Source: Helicobacter ganmani (lineage in GTDB: Bacteria; Campylobacterota; Campylobacteria; Campylobacterales; Helicobacteraceae). Taken from it: DNA of 64,000 bases. The stretch is taken from NCBI RefSeq assembly GCF_003364315.1, contig NZ_NXLS01000004.1:1-64000 (forward strand). The letters are read 5' to 3'. Both the position numbers and the translations under genes were made by a program. Shown one piece after another: positions 45,043-56,771 of this stretch. Each line of letters starts with the position of its first letter. The stretch's first letter is position 1. The notes beneath the pieces are model-generated. The model saw only the letters and a list, made by a program, of their open reading frames with translations. It did not search any database and was not told where the DNA came from.

Positions 45043-46407
45043 TTAGACACTCTCTAGCATATTTTTCAACAAAACTTCGCTTTTGAGCCAATTTTCACGC
45101 GACTCCTCATCTAGTGATTCCAAGAAATTCTCGTCTAGCATATCTTTTAACTTTCTGCTATCAAGAATTTTTGCAGAATCCTCTGCGCTTGCCCCAAGAT
45201 TGAGCAGAGTATCATTCAAAGATTCCCTATTAAATTCCATTTTAAAGCTCTGAATCAGTAGCACTTCTACACTGCTAGTATTAGCACTTTGTGCGGTTTT
45301 TAGGAAAACTGCTTCATTTGTGTTGTTAAGAATCTCATTTAAGCTCAAACCGCCATCAAAGTTACTATCTTGCGCAATAGAATGATTGATAAAATCACTC
45401 AAATTATCAATAAATCCTACTTGTTCTAAGAATTTCTTTTGCATTTCTACATTGCCACCAAACTGCTCTGATACAGAAGAATAGTTCCCATTCATCAAGC
45501 TCACAAGAGTTTTGAGATTCACACCCTCCTCTAAGCTAATCTTGCCATCACCATCTGTATCACTGCTAAGATAGCCCATTTTGTAGGCTGCATCATAGTA
45601 GAATCCCTTAACATAATCACTTGCGGATTCAAGGCTTCCAAACTGCTCTGTTAGCTTTTGTGCATTTTCTTGTGTCAATGGTACACGCACCTGCTTGCCG
45701 CTTACTTCATCTGTAAATTCTACCGCAAAAGATTCTTGTGTTCCGCTTGTAGTGGAATCCTGTACCGCAGATTCTGCTTGAATTTCCAAAGGATTATAAG
45801 CAACTTTGTCTTGTTCGCTTAGATTGCTTGGAGGCACAGAAGAAGTCGTGAAAATATGCTTATCAAAAAGTCCTCCACTTGTTCTATCTGCCATTTTTTT
45901 TGTAAGTGATTCGTTTTCTATACTTTGCTCTATGATTTGTTTTGATTTTTTGGCTTCCTCTGCATCATTGCTTGTTGCTTGTTGTAAAACATTAGGAATC
46001 GCATTTTGCTGCTTGTCTAGCACATTTACAGCGGATTTGAGTGCTGCATTTTGGGTTTTTGCGCTTAGTTGGCTTTGCTTTCTTGCTTCGCTAGATTCCG
46101 AACCCTCCCCGATACTAAGCGCATTAGATTCCCCATTTTCTGCGTCTTTTAAGCTTTTTTTGAGAGATTCTACATCTACTTCTTTAGCAATTTTTGCATC
46201 TACACTACCTTGTCTTTGCAGTTGCGCTATTGCTTCCTGAATTAATCTTTGCTTCTTAAAATAATCTTCTTGACTTGAAGTAATACTCAACCGCTTATTT
46301 TCGCCAGATTTATTTTCTGGATTGAGAGCTTCTTTCATCCAATCTGAATAATTCACACCTGCTACATAAGACTGCACACCAAATTGTTTTGAATATGAAT
46401 AAGACAT
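45043..46407 (-). CDS. EF-hand protein, RpoN-controlled, possibly flagella-exported
   Basis: A 454-residue acidic, helical protein with no signal peptide or membrane segment. It has two EF-hand calcium loops, DTDGDGKISLEE (283-294) and DSNFDGGLSLNE (347-358), after a Gln/Ser/Lys-rich coiled-coil-like first 200 residues. The N-terminus MSYSYSKQFGVQSYV is Ser/Tyr-rich, as in proteins exported by the flagellar type III system. A strong sigma-54 box lies about 70 bases upstream. I do not recognise a named family. The promoter and the missing signal peptide suggest export through the flagellum or a cytosolic role tied to flagellar assembly; a hook-length or cap role is only one guess. Confidence 0.75.
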   Translation of the reverse strand: MSYSYSKQFGVQSYVAGVNYSDWMKEALNPENKSGENKRLSITSSQEDYFKKQRLIQEAIAQLQRQGSVDAKIAKEVDVESLKKSLKDAENGESNALSIGEGSESSEARKQSQLSAKTQNAALKSAVNVLDKQQNAIPNVLQQATSNDAEEAKKSKQIIEQSIENESLTKKMADRTSGGLFDKHIFTTSSVPPSNLSEQDKVAYNPLEIQAESAVQDSTTSGTQESFAVEFTDEVSGKQVRVPLTQENAQKLTEQFGSLESASDYVKGFYYDAAYKMGYLSSDTDGDGKISLEEGVNLKTLVSLMNGNYSSVSEQFGGNVEMQKKFLEQVGFIDNLSDFINHSIAQDSNFDGGLSLNEILNNTNEAVFLKTAQSANTSSVEVLLIQSFKMEFNRESLNDTLLNLGASAEDSAKILDSRKLKDMLDENFLESLDEESRENWLKSEVLLKNMLESV

Positions 46408-46474
46408 TTTATACCTCTTTTTTAAGAAAGTCTATCCTTGACGAAACTTTAATTCCTTATTTTTAAAACTTAAC

Positions 46475-46493
46475 CAAGCAAAAAGTATTCCAA
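46475..46493 (-). promoter_or_regulatory. Sigma-54 (RpoN) promoter of the 454-residue EF-hand gene
   Basis: Minus strand TTTTGGAATACTTTTTGCTTGG: GG (46490-46491) and GC (46478-46479) are 10 bases apart and both halves (TTGGAA, TTTGCTT) match consensus. The predicted start near 46466 gives a 59-base leader. Confidence 0.75.
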
Positions 46494-46569
46494 AAGATTT
46501 TTATTTCAAAGAAGCTTGAATCCTTAAGTAAAAATTTACTCAAGGATTCTTTATGGTGTATTTTTGGGA

Positions 46570-47166
46570 TTATTGGAATTTTCCCACAGGCAAAACAACT
46601 TTGCCAAAATGAATATTCAATACAGAAGCCCCACAGCCATAAAACGATAATAAAGCAATACCAAATTCAGAATAAGCTGCCAAGCTATGTGCAAACCCAG
46701 ATAGAATATTAAAGGAATCCAAAGATAAGCCAATAAACAAAAAATCTATCAAAACAAAAATGAGAAATAAAACTTTATGTGTTCTTAACGCGCCAATCGT
46801 CATAAATAGTGTAAAAATCAAATAAGCCACAAAAGCAAATCCCAATTGTTTTGCATCAGCACTACTTACTAACTTCTCACCAAAAACTCCATTTTGTATT
46901 AACCAAGTCATTCCCATTGCATACCAAAAAAGCGCATACGCCCCAAAAGCAGTTGCTCCAAAGGTATTATTATGTTTGAAATCATTGAAACACGCAATGA
47001 GTTGTGCTGTCGCACCAAGAAAAATTGCCCAAGGAATCACCAAAGAAACTCCTAAGGTAATTCCAAGCTTGCTAGAAGAAGCAACCAATGTAATCACTGC
47101 TAAACCAAACAGACCTAATGCAGAAGGATCTGCCACTAAAACCTTTACCTCTTGAACTTCTTTCAT
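46570..47166 (-). CDS. satP: Acetate/succinate transporter (GPR1/FUN34/YaaH family)
   Basis: A 198-residue inner membrane protein with six hydrophobic helices and the family's N-terminal DPSALGLFGLA (consensus NPAPLGL). YaaH-type transporters take up acetate or succinate with protons. A GGAGGAT site lies directly upstream. Between this and cysK lies a long AT-rich gap with an inverted repeat (47185-47206) that may be an operator. Acetate use fits the aconitase and other oxidative genes nearby. Confidence 0.85.
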   Translation of the reverse strand: MKEVQEVKVLVADPSALGLFGLAVITLVASSSKLGITLGVSLVIPWAIFLGATAQLIACFNDFKHNNTFGATAFGAYALFWYAMGMTWLIQNGVFGEKLVSSADAKQLGFAFVAYLIFTLFMTIGALRTHKVLFLIFVLIDFLFIGLSLDSFNILSGFAHSLAAYSEFGIALLSFYGCGASVLNIHFGKVVLPVGKFQ

Positions 47167-47184
47167 AATATCCTCCTAATTTTA

Positions 47185-47206
47185 GTTAGTGTCTTTAAAG
47201 ACTAAC
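47185..47206. promoter_or_regulatory. Palindrome upstream of satP, possible operator or leader hairpin
   Basis: GTCTTTAAAGAC is a perfect 12-base palindrome with outer GTTAG/CTAAC arms offset by one base, 19 bases upstream of the satP start. The regulator is unknown. Confidence 0.4.
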
Positions 47207-47349
47207 AAATTTGCTTTTTCTTGTCAATAAATAATTAAAAAAGTTAAAAATTTCAATTAACAATGTTACTAATATTCATTACAAACAGCAAAAATTTTAA
47301 AGCAAATTTGGTTTAACTTACAAGGATACTTTTTGAAGTCTTCAAGAGA

Positions 47350-48270
47350 TTACTCCCCTACTTCGTATAAATCCGTGCTTAAATATCTCTCACCAGTATC
47401 GCAAAGGAATGTTACAATATTGGCATTTGGATATTTTTTGGCTATTTCCCTTGCCGCCCATAAATTTGCACCACTTGAGATTCCAATCAAGATTCCTTCT
47501 TGCAACGCCGCTTTACGAGATTCTGCAATCGCCCACTCCACATCTACTTTCAAAATTTCATCAATCAAATCTGTTTGCAAAATTTTTGGAACAAATCCCG
47601 CTCCAATTCCTTGAATCTTATGTGCTCCGGGCTGCCCACCACTAAGCACAGGAGAGTTAATGGGTTCTACGGCGATAATTTTAGCATTTGGATTTTTTTT
47701 CTTTAACACCTCACCTACACCGCTTAATGTCCCCCCTGTGCCCACAGCAGAAACAAGTACATCTACTTTTTCTAGCGCGTTTAAAATCTCTGATGCAGTG
47801 GTTTCACGATGGCTTTTAGGATTAGCAAAATTTTCAAATTGTTGCAAAATAAATGAATTTTCAATTTCTTTATGTAATTCTGCTGCACGATTAACTGCTC
47901 CTTTCATTCCTTGCTCTTTTGGGGTTAAAACAAGTTTTGCGCCCAATGCCGCCATTAATCTTCTACGTTCAATACTCATAGATTCTGGCATTGTAAGGAT
48001 TAACTTAATACCTTTTGCTGCACAAATAGACGCAAGTCCAATTCCCGTGTTCCCGCTTGTTGGCTCAATGATTGTAGTATTTTGATGAATCGTGCCACTC
48101 TTTAACGCTTCTTCAATCATACCAAGTGCGATTCTATCTTTGACCGAACCACTAGGATTTAAAAATTCGCATTTAGCATAAATATTTGCCCCTGCCTCAT
48201 TGGACAATGTGCGCATTTTCAAAAGGGGAGTTTTACCAATCACTTCTGCAATGGAATGAATCACTTTCAT
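47350..48270 (-). CDS. cysK: O-acetylserine sulfhydrylase (cysteine synthase A)
   Basis: A 306-residue PLP enzyme that makes cysteine from O-acetylserine and sulfide, following CysE (25934-26632). The PLP lysine is K44 in NPSGSVKDR; the asparagine loop TSGNTGIGLA and GTGGTLSGVGEV bind substrate and phosphate. Length is normal. It is transcribed alone, away from acnB, with a 255-base AT-rich gap between them. Confidence 0.94.
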   Translation of the reverse strand: MKVIHSIAEVIGKTPLLKMRTLSNEAGANIYAKCEFLNPSGSVKDRIALGMIEEALKSGTIHQNTTIIEPTSGNTGIGLASICAAKGIKLILTMPESMSIERRRLMAALGAKLVLTPKEQGMKGAVNRAAELHKEIENSFILQQFENFANPKSHRETTASEILNALEKVDVLVSAVGTGGTLSGVGEVLKKKNPNAKIIAVEPINSPVLSGGQPGAHKIQGIGAGFVPKILQTDLIDEILKVDVEWAIAESRKAALQEGILIGISSGANLWAAREIAKKYPNANIVTFLCDTGERYLSTDLYEVGE

Positions 48271-48525
48271 TTTCTATCCTTAAAAAGTAAATTTATTAAA
48301 ATAATAATTCTGTAATACAGCATTAACTGAATCTCCTTTAAGGCTTACTTATCATATTTTATTATTTCATATATTTTATATTATATTAAAAATTAAAATA
48401 AAATTAAAATAATTAACGATTTTACACAATTCACTAAAAAAGATTAAAAAAAATTTATCTAAATGTGCATAATTGAATGGAAAATTTTGTATTATTAGAT
48501 TTGACATTACTAACAAGGGGAACAA

Positions 48526-51075
48526 ATGAGTTTTTTTGAAGAATATAATAAATTAGTCAATGAGCGTGCGAAACAAAATATTCCACCACTTCCATTGAGC
48601 AAAGAACAAACTTTAGAAATTATTGAATTGCTCAAAAAAGGTGAGCATACAAAAGAATTAATAGAGTTGCTCTCCCATCGCGTTAATCCCGGAGTAGATG
48701 AGGCAGCAAAAGTCAAAGCAGAATTTTTAGATTCTATTGTAGAGGGCAAAATCAATGTAGAGGGAATCTCTAAAACATCTGCGATTCAACTACTTGGCAC
48801 AATGCTTGGAGGATACAATATTCAACCGCTTATCAAAGCCCTAAAATCTAGCGACAAAGATTCCGCAAAAACAGCAGCAGAGGCACTTAAGCATACTTTG
48901 CTTGTGTATGATGCTTTTAATGAAATCGTAGAGATTTCAAAAAGTAACACTTTTGCAAAGGAAGTTTTGCAATCTTGGGCAAATGCAGAGTGGTTTTTAA
49001 ATAAACCCGCATTAGAAGAAAAAATCACTGCAACTGTTTTCAAAATAGATGGCGAGACAAACACGGACGACTTAAGCCCAGCAGGAGATGCCTTTACGCG
49101 TAGTGATATTCCATTGCACGCACAAGCAATGCTAAAAAGTCGCACACAAAATGCTTTTGGTAGAATCGCGGAACTCAAGAAAAAAGGACATCCGCTTGTC
49201 TATGTTGGAGATGTTGTCGGCACAGGTAGCTCAAGAAAATCTGCTTGCAATTCACTTGTGTGGCATATGGGGCGCGAAATCCCCTATATTCCCAATAAAA
49301 AAGCTGGGGGATTAGTCATTGGTGGAGTGATTGCCCCAATTTTCTTTAATACTTGTGAAGATAGTGGTTGTTTGCCAATCATCGCACCTGTAACAGAGCT
49401 AAACGAGGGAGATGTAATTGAAATTTATCCTTTCAAAGGTGAAATCCACAAAAATGGTGCTGTTGTATCTAAATTTGATTTCAAGCCCACTACTTTAGCC
49501 GATGAGATTCGCGCGGGTGGCAGAATCAATCTCATTATTGGAAGAGGACTTACTGCAAAAGCAAGAGAAGCACTAGGAATGCCAAAAGAAGAAATTTTTG
49601 CTAAACCACAAACTCCAAAGTCTAACGCAAAAGGCTTTACATTGGCACAAAAAATGGTAGGACGCGCTTGCGGAGTAGAAGGAATTTTACCCGGAACTTA
49701 TTGTGAGCCACTTGTTACAACCGTTGGTAGTCAAGATACCACAGGAGCAATGACAAGAGATGAAGTGAAAGAACTTGCATCATTAGGATTTAGTGCAGAT
49801 TTTGTATTACAAAGCTTCTGCCATACCGCAGCATACCCAAAACCTGCAGATGTCAAACTTCACGCTAGTTTGCCACAATTTATGAGTAGTCGCGGAGGTG
49901 TTGCATTGCGTCCCGGGGATGGAGTAATTCACTCGTGGTTGAATCGTATGGTGCTACCAGACACTGTGGGAACAGGAGGAGATTCTCACACGAGATTCCC
50001 TATTGGCATTAGTTTTCCTGCTGGAAGTGGATTAGTTGCTTTTGCCGCTGTTACAGGTTCTATGCCATTAGATATGCCTGAATCCGTACTCGTGCGCTTC
50101 AGTGGCAAACTCCAACCCGGCATTACTTTGCGTGATTTAGTCAATGCGATTCCTTATTATGCAATCAAAAAAGGCTTGCTCACGGTGGAAAAAAAGGGCA
50201 AAAAGAATATTTTTAGCGGAAAAATCTTGGAAATTGAGGGTTTGCCAGATTTAAAAGTAGAACAAGCTTTTGAATTAAGTGATGCAAGCGCAGAAAGAAG
50301 TGCGGCAGCCTGCACCGTTGCTCTCAACAAAGAGCCTATTATTGAATATCTAAAATCCAACATTACTCTTATTAATGCAATGATTCAGGCAGGCTATCAA
50401 GATGCAAAAACATTAGAACGTAGAGCAAAAAGAATGCAAGATTGGATTGACAATCCAACTCTTCTCAAAGCAGATTCCAATGCCGAATATGCTGCTGTGA
50501 TTGAAATTAATCTAAACGAAATTACCGAACCAATCTTGGCTTGCCCAAATGACCCCGATGATGTTGCTACACTAAGCGAGATTCTAGCAGATTCCAAACG
50601 ACCACACAAAATTGATGAAGTTTTCGTGGGAAGCTGTATGACAAACATTGGACATTATCGCGCACTAGGGGAAGTATTGAAAGACGAAGGTATGGTACCC
50701 ACAACGCTTTGGGTAACACCACCTACCAAAATGGACGCAAAACAATTAGTAGATGAGGGGTATTATTCGCTCTTTGGAGCGGCAGGGGCAAGGATTGAGA
50801 TTCCGGGTTGTAGTCTATGTATGGGAAATCAAGCACGCGTCCGAGATGAAGCAGTAGTTTTCTCAACTTCTACTAGAAATTTTGACAATCGTATGGGCAA
50901 AGGTGCGCAAGTCTATCTTGGAAGTGCGGAATTAGCGGCTATCTGTGCATTATTAGGCAAGATTCCAACTAAACAAGAATATCTAGATTTGATTCCTAAA
51001 AAAATAGAAGGGAAAGAATCCCAAATCTACCGCTATTTAAACTTCAATCTCATTGAAGATTACACTTTAGTTTGA
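48526..51075 (+). CDS. acnB: Aconitate hydratase B
   Basis: An 849-residue aconitase of the AcnB type, interconverting citrate and isocitrate with a 4Fe-4S cluster. The N-terminal HEAT-like domain (1-160), the swivelling domain with [16 protein letters not shown], and the three-domain core are in AcnB order. Cluster cysteines are in the [11 protein letters not shown] region and in [11 protein letters not shown]. It is the only TCA enzyme in the window and ends in a strong terminator. Confidence 0.96.
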   Translation: MSFFEEYNKLVNERAKQNIPPLPLSKEQTLEIIELLKKGEHTKELIELLSHRVNPGVDEAAKVKAEFLDSIVEGKINVEGISKTSAIQLLGTMLGGYNIQPLIKALKSSDKDSAKTAAEALKHTLLVYDAFNEIVEISKSNTFAKEVLQSWANAEWFLNKPALEEKITATVFKIDGETNTDDLSPAGDAFTRSDIPLHAQAMLKSRTQNAFGRIAELKKKGHPLVYVGDVVGTGSSRKSACNSLVWHMGREIPYIPNKKAGGLVIGGVIAPIFFNTCEDSGCLPIIAPVTELNEGDVIEIYPFKGEIHKNGAVVSKFDFKPTTLADEIRAGGRINLIIGRGLTAKAREALGMPKEEIFAKPQTPKSNAKGFTLAQKMVGRACGVEGILPGTYCEPLVTTVGSQDTTGAMTRDEVKELASLGFSADFVLQSFCHTAAYPKPADVKLHASLPQFMSSRGGVALRPGDGVIHSWLNRMVLPDTVGTGGDSHTRFPIGISFPAGSGLVAFAAVTGSMPLDMPESVLVRFSGKLQPGITLRDLVNAIPYYAIKKGLLTVEKKGKKNIFSGKILEIEGLPDLKVEQAFELSDASAERSAAACTVALNKEPIIEYLKSNITLINAMIQAGYQDAKTLERRAKRMQDWIDNPTLLKADSNAEYAAVIEINLNEITEPILACPNDPDDVATLSEILADSKRPHKIDEVFVGSCMTNIGHYRALGEVLKDEGMVPTTLWVTPPTKMDAKQLVDEGYYSLFGAAGARIEIPGCSLCMGNQARVRDEAVVFSTSTRNFDNRMGKGAQVYLGSAELAAICALLGKIPTKQEYLDLIPKKIEGKESQIYRYLNFNLIEDYTLV

Positions 51076-51080
51076 TTCTA

Positions 51081-51112
51081 TTTGGAATTTAGGAACTTTC
51101 CTAGATTCCAAA
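51081..51112 (+). terminator. Terminator after acnB
   Basis: TTTGGAAT..TAGGAA pairs with TTCCTA..ATTCCAAA, a stem of 14 pairs with one mismatch and a 2-base loop, followed by TTTCTTATTCTT. It lies 5 bases after the acnB stop. Confidence 0.8.
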
Positions 51113-51289
51113 TTTCTTATTCTTAAAGCCAACTTTTTAAATTTATGAATATTCCGCTTTCTTATCCTAAAATCCATAAATTACAAAAGAAAATTTTTAT
51201 TCTTTAATTAATATTTTCAAAAGTCTATATAAGATAAAATTTTTTGATTGTCTTATCAATCAATGCAATACTTTCAAAAAGGAGTTTAA

Positions 51290-52321
51290 ATGAAACATTT
51301 TATTGTCTCATTGTCATCAATCTTAGTTGCTTCCACTCTCACACTTAGTGCAGCTGACCTTCTTAGTCAAGCAAAAGATAGTGGATTAGTGCCACTACCA
51401 AAAGACCAAGCGGGCATAGAAGCTATGCTTAAAGAGTATGGGGTAAAGTTTAGTGCATTCTCTCAAGAAAAAGCAGAATTAGGTAAAAAACTTTATTTCG
51501 AACCTCGTCTTTCTAAAAGTGGTTTGATTTCTTGTAATACCTGTCATAACTTGGGCTTAGGTGGCGCAGACGGAATTTCTGCAGCAGTTGGACACAAATG
51601 GGTAGCCAATCCACACCATCTCAACTCACCTACAGTTTATAATTCTGTGCTAAACTCTGCACAATTTTGGGACGGACGCGCAGGAGATTTAGCTGACCAA
51701 GCCAAAGGACCTATTGAAGCAGAACCAGAAATGGCAACACCTGCGAAACTTGCTGTTCAAAAAATCTCTTCTCTACCAGAATATCAATCAGAATTTAAAA
51801 AAATCTATGGCAGAAGTGGAGTAACTTTCGATAATATCGCAGATGCAATTGCAACTTTTGAGCGCACATTAATCACTCCTTCTCGCTACGATGCGTTTTT
51901 AAATGGTGATGACAAAGCACTTAGTAAAGCAGAAAAAGAAGGTTTGCAAGTTTTCTTAGACAAAGGTTGTGCTGCATGTCATACAGGCGTAAATCTTGGT
52001 GGAAGTATGCAATCTTTTGAGGTCGCAGGAAAATATAAATTTGCGGATTTAGGAGATTTCAAAGGGGATGCAAATGGTATGGTTAAAACACCTACTTTAA
52101 GAAATATTGCTGAAACTGCGCCTTACTTCCATAATGGAGCAATTTGGAGCTTAACTGACGCAATCAAAGAAATGGGGAGCATTCAACTTGGAATCAATAT
52201 CAGCAACAAAGAAGCTAAACAAATTGCAACTTTCTTGCAAAGCCTAAGCGGTGAAAAACCACAAGTTATTTATCCACAACTACCTATTGCTACAGATAAA
52301 ACACCTAAACCAGAATTATAA
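51290..52321 (+). CDS. Di-haem cytochrome c peroxidase
   Basis: A 343-residue periplasmic enzyme with signal peptide 1-21 that reduces hydrogen peroxide with electrons from cytochrome c. Two haem c motifs are visible: CNTCH at 82-86 and CAACH near residue 229, with methionine candidates later in the chain (VKTPTLRN, NGMV). The tight pair of haem sites and length match the bacterial CcpA family. A long upstream gap holds an AT-rich promoter and GATTG/CAATC repeat. It protects the microaerophile from peroxide. Confidence 0.93.
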   Translation: MKHFIVSLSSILVASTLTLSAADLLSQAKDSGLVPLPKDQAGIEAMLKEYGVKFSAFSQEKAELGKKLYFEPRLSKSGLISCNTCHNLGLGGADGISAAVGHKWVANPHHLNSPTVYNSVLNSAQFWDGRAGDLADQAKGPIEAEPEMATPAKLAVQKISSLPEYQSEFKKIYGRSGVTFDNIADAIATFERTLITPSRYDAFLNGDDKALSKAEKEGLQVFLDKGCAACHTGVNLGGSMQSFEVAGKYKFADLGDFKGDANGMVKTPTLRNIAETAPYFHNGAIWSLTDAIKEMGSIQLGINISNKEAKQIATFLQSLSGEKPQVIYPQLPIATDKTPKPEL

Positions 52322-52335
52322 TTTGCGATTCTTGC

Positions 52336-52364
52336 TTTCAAGCCAAAATAACTTTGGCTTGAAA
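52336..52364. terminator. Bidirectional terminator between the peroxidase and truA
   Basis: TTTCAAGCCAAA and TTTGGCTTGAAA form a perfect 12-bp stem with a 5-base loop; T-runs on either side suit both converging genes. Confidence 0.85.
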
Positions 52365-52389
52365 CTTTTATGCTTAAGGTCAATCCCTT

Positions 52390-53187
52390 TTATTTATAAT
52401 CTACGCGTGTCAAAAATAATCCATTGGGTGCGACAGGGATTCTATAAATTTTTTTACCCATTAATTGTGCCTTAAGCTCCTCTAAACCCAAATGCCCTTT
52501 ATCAATTTCTAGCAAAAATCCAACCATTAAACGAATCTGCGAGCGCAAGAATCCATTTCCCCAAAAAGACAAAATCCAAAAATGCCTCCTCTCTAGCAAC
52601 CTTGTCCTATATATTGTGCGCACACTCCGCCCTTTTATTTCCTTGTATTTTGCTTTGTATTCTTTGCATTGGAGGTTTATATCCTCATCGCCACAACCGC
52701 CCACTTTCATAAAAGCCCTAAAATCATAAGTGCCCACAAGAATCTCTAAAGCTTGTTTGAATAATGCAACATTTTGAATAGAATAAGGCAAACTAAAAGC
52801 ATTTAAAAAGGGAGAATTTTGCTTGCTTAACACATAACAATATCCTCTTCTTTTAGCAGAGAATCGCGCATTAAAATCCTCCGAAACAATCCAAATTTGC
52901 TTGATTTTAATAAAGGGGAAAAGTTTTGCGTTCAAATGCTGTTTCAAAAGCTCCAAATTGTGCCAATAAGATGGAATCTCTAAAGAAATCACTTGCGCAC
53001 TTGCATGCACTCCCTTATCTGTGCGCCCACTTCCAACAAAATTACTAAAGATTCCAACACTCTGCAATGCAGCTTCTATTGTTCCACTAACACTCAAAAC
53101 ATCTTTTTGGCTTTGAAACCCAAAAAATGCCCCTCCATTGTAAGCTATCCGCATTGCAATCTTGATAGAATCTTGTGCAAAACCCAT
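52390..53187 (-). CDS. truA: tRNA pseudouridine synthase A
   Basis: A 265-residue enzyme that isomerises uridines 38-40 in the tRNA anticodon arm. The catalytic aspartate lies in SGRTDKGVHA, and FLRSQIRLMVGFLLEI is the family C-terminal motif. The ATG at 53187 is preferred to a start at 53253 that would reach 44 bases into lptF; another internal ATG at 53154 is possible, so the start is uncertain. Partner order truA after lptF matches H. pylori. Confidence 0.88.
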   Translation of the reverse strand: MGFAQDSIKIAMRIAYNGGAFFGFQSQKDVLSVSGTIEAALQSVGIFSNFVGSGRTDKGVHASAQVISLEIPSYWHNLELLKQHLNAKLFPFIKIKQIWIVSEDFNARFSAKRRGYCYVLSKQNSPFLNAFSLPYSIQNVALFKQALEILVGTYDFRAFMKVGGCGDEDINLQCKEYKAKYKEIKGRSVRTIYRTRLLERRHFWILSFWGNGFLRSQIRLMVGFLLEIDKGHLGLEELKAQLMGKKIYRIPVAPNGLFLTRVDYK

Positions 53188-53209
53188 TCTTTTATATAGC
53201 TTAAATAAA

Positions 53210-54253
53210 CTAATAGAATCGTTTAATATAGTGCCAATAGAGCCAATAACCAACCACTATCCAAACAAGTGGCAACAGCACAAGACCAAACAAAGGAATA
53301 TAACTAGCGCAAAGATACATTAAAGCATAAAATAATCCTACAATCGCCATTGCCTGTAAAATTGTATAATTTTTCTGATAGCGAGGATTCTTGATGCCTA
53401 AAAATGGATAATAAAATAGACTCATCAAAGGAAAAAGAGAAAGCAAGATAGACATACTAAGATTCCTTTTTGTTTTTTCTTGTCTTTTATTAGAATAAAA
53501 TGCTTGCTGCCAGTATTCTATCAGCCCTAACTTCGCCCCATCAAAAGCTTGAATCGCGTTTCTTAAAATCAATTGTTCAAATCCGATTCTCTCAAAATAT
53601 TCACCCAGCTTACGATAAACCTTGCCATTTTCTAAAATAACTTCCATTGTGCCATTTGAATTAACGATTTTCGCTTCTTTTGCAAAGATTAATCCTTGAT
53701 TTTCTTTGTTGTTTTCTTTTGCAAGGGATAAAAGCACAATATTTTCATAAACATTTGTGTCTTCCTTGCCTTTTTGCACATAAACAAGCCATTTGTCAAG
53801 CTTTTGTCCAAACTCACCTGCTTGCAGATTGATATTGATACTATTTTTGCGCTCTTCTAAAAACTGCCGATACGCCACATCACTTAAAGGTGTCAAGACT
53901 AACGATAAAATCAAAAGGCTAAAGCTAGCCAACAATGCAATGGGCAAAAAAATCTTAATAATCACTTGCGGATTCATTCCAAGTGCAAATAGAACAGGTA
54001 ATTCATAATCAAAGCTAAGGCGAGACAATCCAAGCACGCAAGCAATAAAAAAACTAAGCGGTATCACAAAAAAAATCATTGTAGGAAGTGTATAAAAATA
54101 AAGGGAGAGCAATTCAAAAAAACTGATTTTAATAACAAAAGTAACGCTTGCAATGCGGATAAAAATTACTACTGAAGCAATAAAAAATAATACTAAAAAA
54201 ATAGGAAAAAAGATTTGCGCAAAGCTGTGAAATAAGAAATTCTTGATTCTCAA
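53210..54253 (-). CDS. lptF: LPS export permease, LptF/LptG family
   Basis: A 347-residue inner membrane permease with hydrophobic helices at about residues 9-32, 50-76 and 100-120, a periplasmic beta-jellyroll domain (about 135-260), and three C-terminal helices. It is half of the LptFG dimer that, with LptB, extracts lipopolysaccharide from the inner membrane. It corresponds to the H. pylori gene beside truA. No paralogue LptG is in the window. LptG cannot be fully excluded. Confidence 0.82.
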   Translation of the reverse strand: MRIKNFLFHSFAQIFFPIFLVLFFIASVVIFIRIASVTFVIKISFFELLSLYFYTLPTMIFFVIPLSFFIACVLGLSRLSFDYELPVLFALGMNPQVIIKIFLPIALLASFSLLILSLVLTPLSDVAYRQFLEERKNSININLQAGEFGQKLDKWLVYVQKGKEDTNVYENIVLLSLAKENNKENQGLIFAKEAKIVNSNGTMEVILENGKVYRKLGEYFERIGFEQLILRNAIQAFDGAKLGLIEYWQQAFYSNKRQEKTKRNLSMSILLSLFPLMSLFYYPFLGIKNPRYQKNYTILQAMAIVGLFYALMYLCASYIPLFGLVLLPLVWIVVGYWLYWHYIKRFY

Positions 54254-54362
54254 AATTAATCCTAAAGATATTTAAAAAGTGTATTTTACATCATTTCCAT
54301 TAAATTTTGCAAAAAAATTTAAGCACTCTAAAAGATTCATTCACAATCATCAAAAGACTTGT

Positions 54363-55199
54363 TTAGATTCCATCTTCTCTGATTCTTAAAAATATAGGGA
54401 ATCTAGGAAGTTTATTTTTGGTATAGCCTTGATATTTATAAGTAATTATTGTGTCTATTTTAGGAGGATTGAGACGCATTGCAGAAGAAAATCCCGAACC
54501 AATTTTAAAATATTTCTTCTCTCCTAAAACCTCACCCTCACACCAAATTGCACCGATTCCATTAATATTTTTTCCTTTGCCTTGTGTATAACCTCTCACG
54601 ATACATTCTGCGTCCGCAAAAGGTTTCAGCTTGTAACCAATATCAGAGAAAGAATTCCTACGCAAGATTACACCCTCCCCACCCTTGCTTAAGATTTCTT
54701 GATAATAAGATTCTAAATGTTGATGATTTTTTATGGGAATTTGGGGGATAATTTTAATATAAGGATTCGGAAAATCCTTTAAATAATTTTCCAAATAATT
54801 TAAACGCTCACTTAAAGAGCATTTTTCACAAACCCCACGCACATCAAAAACTTGATAAGTCATCTCTTGCCATTTGGATTCATCAGAGACAGAATCCCTT
54901 ACAATACTTGAAATTTTTTCAAAGTGATTGTAAGTCAGCCACAATTCGCCATCAAGAACAAAAGGAGGAAAATTCACAAGCCAAAACTTCGGGACTTGAA
55001 TAAGGTTATCTTTGCGAGTTTTTAAGTTTTTGCCATTCCAAATCCCACGCACGCCATCTAGTTTCTCACTCATTACAAATTGTGTTAATTCTCCTTTGGA
55101 GATTAAGTTTTGTGCATAGGGTTTAAAGTGCGGAATCTCCGCATATAAAGTGAGATTCCAACCAATAAGAATAAAGAGAGAAATTTTTAACAGCTTCAA
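54363..55199 (-). CDS. Periplasmic ATP-dependent DNA ligase (LigE-type)
   Basis: A 278-residue minimal ATP-dependent DNA ligase with a signal peptide (LLKISLFILIGWNLTLYA). The catalytic lysine K46 is in EKLDGVRG (motif I), VLDGELW is motif III, GGEGVILRR motif IV and YKLKPFADAE motif V, so the nucleotidyl-transferase core is complete; the OB domain follows. Ligases of this periplasmic type occur in Campylobacter, Neisseria and Haemophilus, where they may repair incoming or extracellular DNA. Cell DNA replication uses a separate NAD-dependent enzyme. Between lptF and gdhA, own transcript. Confidence 0.85.
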   Translation of the reverse strand: MKLLKISLFILIGWNLTLYAEIPHFKPYAQNLISKGELTQFVMSEKLDGVRGIWNGKNLKTRKDNLIQVPKFWLVNFPPFVLDGELWLTYNHFEKISSIVRDSVSDESKWQEMTYQVFDVRGVCEKCSLSERLNYLENYLKDFPNPYIKIIPQIPIKNHQHLESYYQEILSKGGEGVILRRNSFSDIGYKLKPFADAECIVRGYTQGKGKNINGIGAIWCEGEVLGEKKYFKIGSGFSSAMRLNPPKIDTIITYKYQGYTKNKLPRFPIFLRIREDGI

Positions 55200-55227
55200 A
55201 ATATCATTCTTTGGCTAAGAAAAGCTA

Positions 55228-56601
<1,374 letters not shown>

Positions 56602-56605
56602 TTAA

Positions 56606-56629
56606 CATCGGCATTGTATTAAAACTTTA
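56606..56629 (-). promoter_or_regulatory. Imperfect sigma-28-like sequence upstream of gdhA
   Basis: Minus strand TAAAGTTT, 9 bases, then GCCGATGT. The boxes match FliA consensus but the spacer is 9 instead of 11, so this is weak. It faces gdhA, divergent from the true sigma-28 promoter on the plus strand. Confidence 0.3.
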
Positions 56630-56771
56630 ATTAATATAATCTTATAGAATTAAAAATTTTTTTTAAGTTTTATATTTAATAATTTTTTTATAAGTAACGC
56701 AAAATCAACTCTTAAAACATTTTTACAATTCTTAAAGATTTTAAAATTGATAAAATTTATAAAAAATTTAT

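Noticed and set aside
46400-46460. TAAAGTTT upstream of the 454-residue EF-hand gene as a sigma-28 promoter.
   Set aside because: No GCCGATAA 11 bases downstream; the sigma-54 box just upstream is far better.
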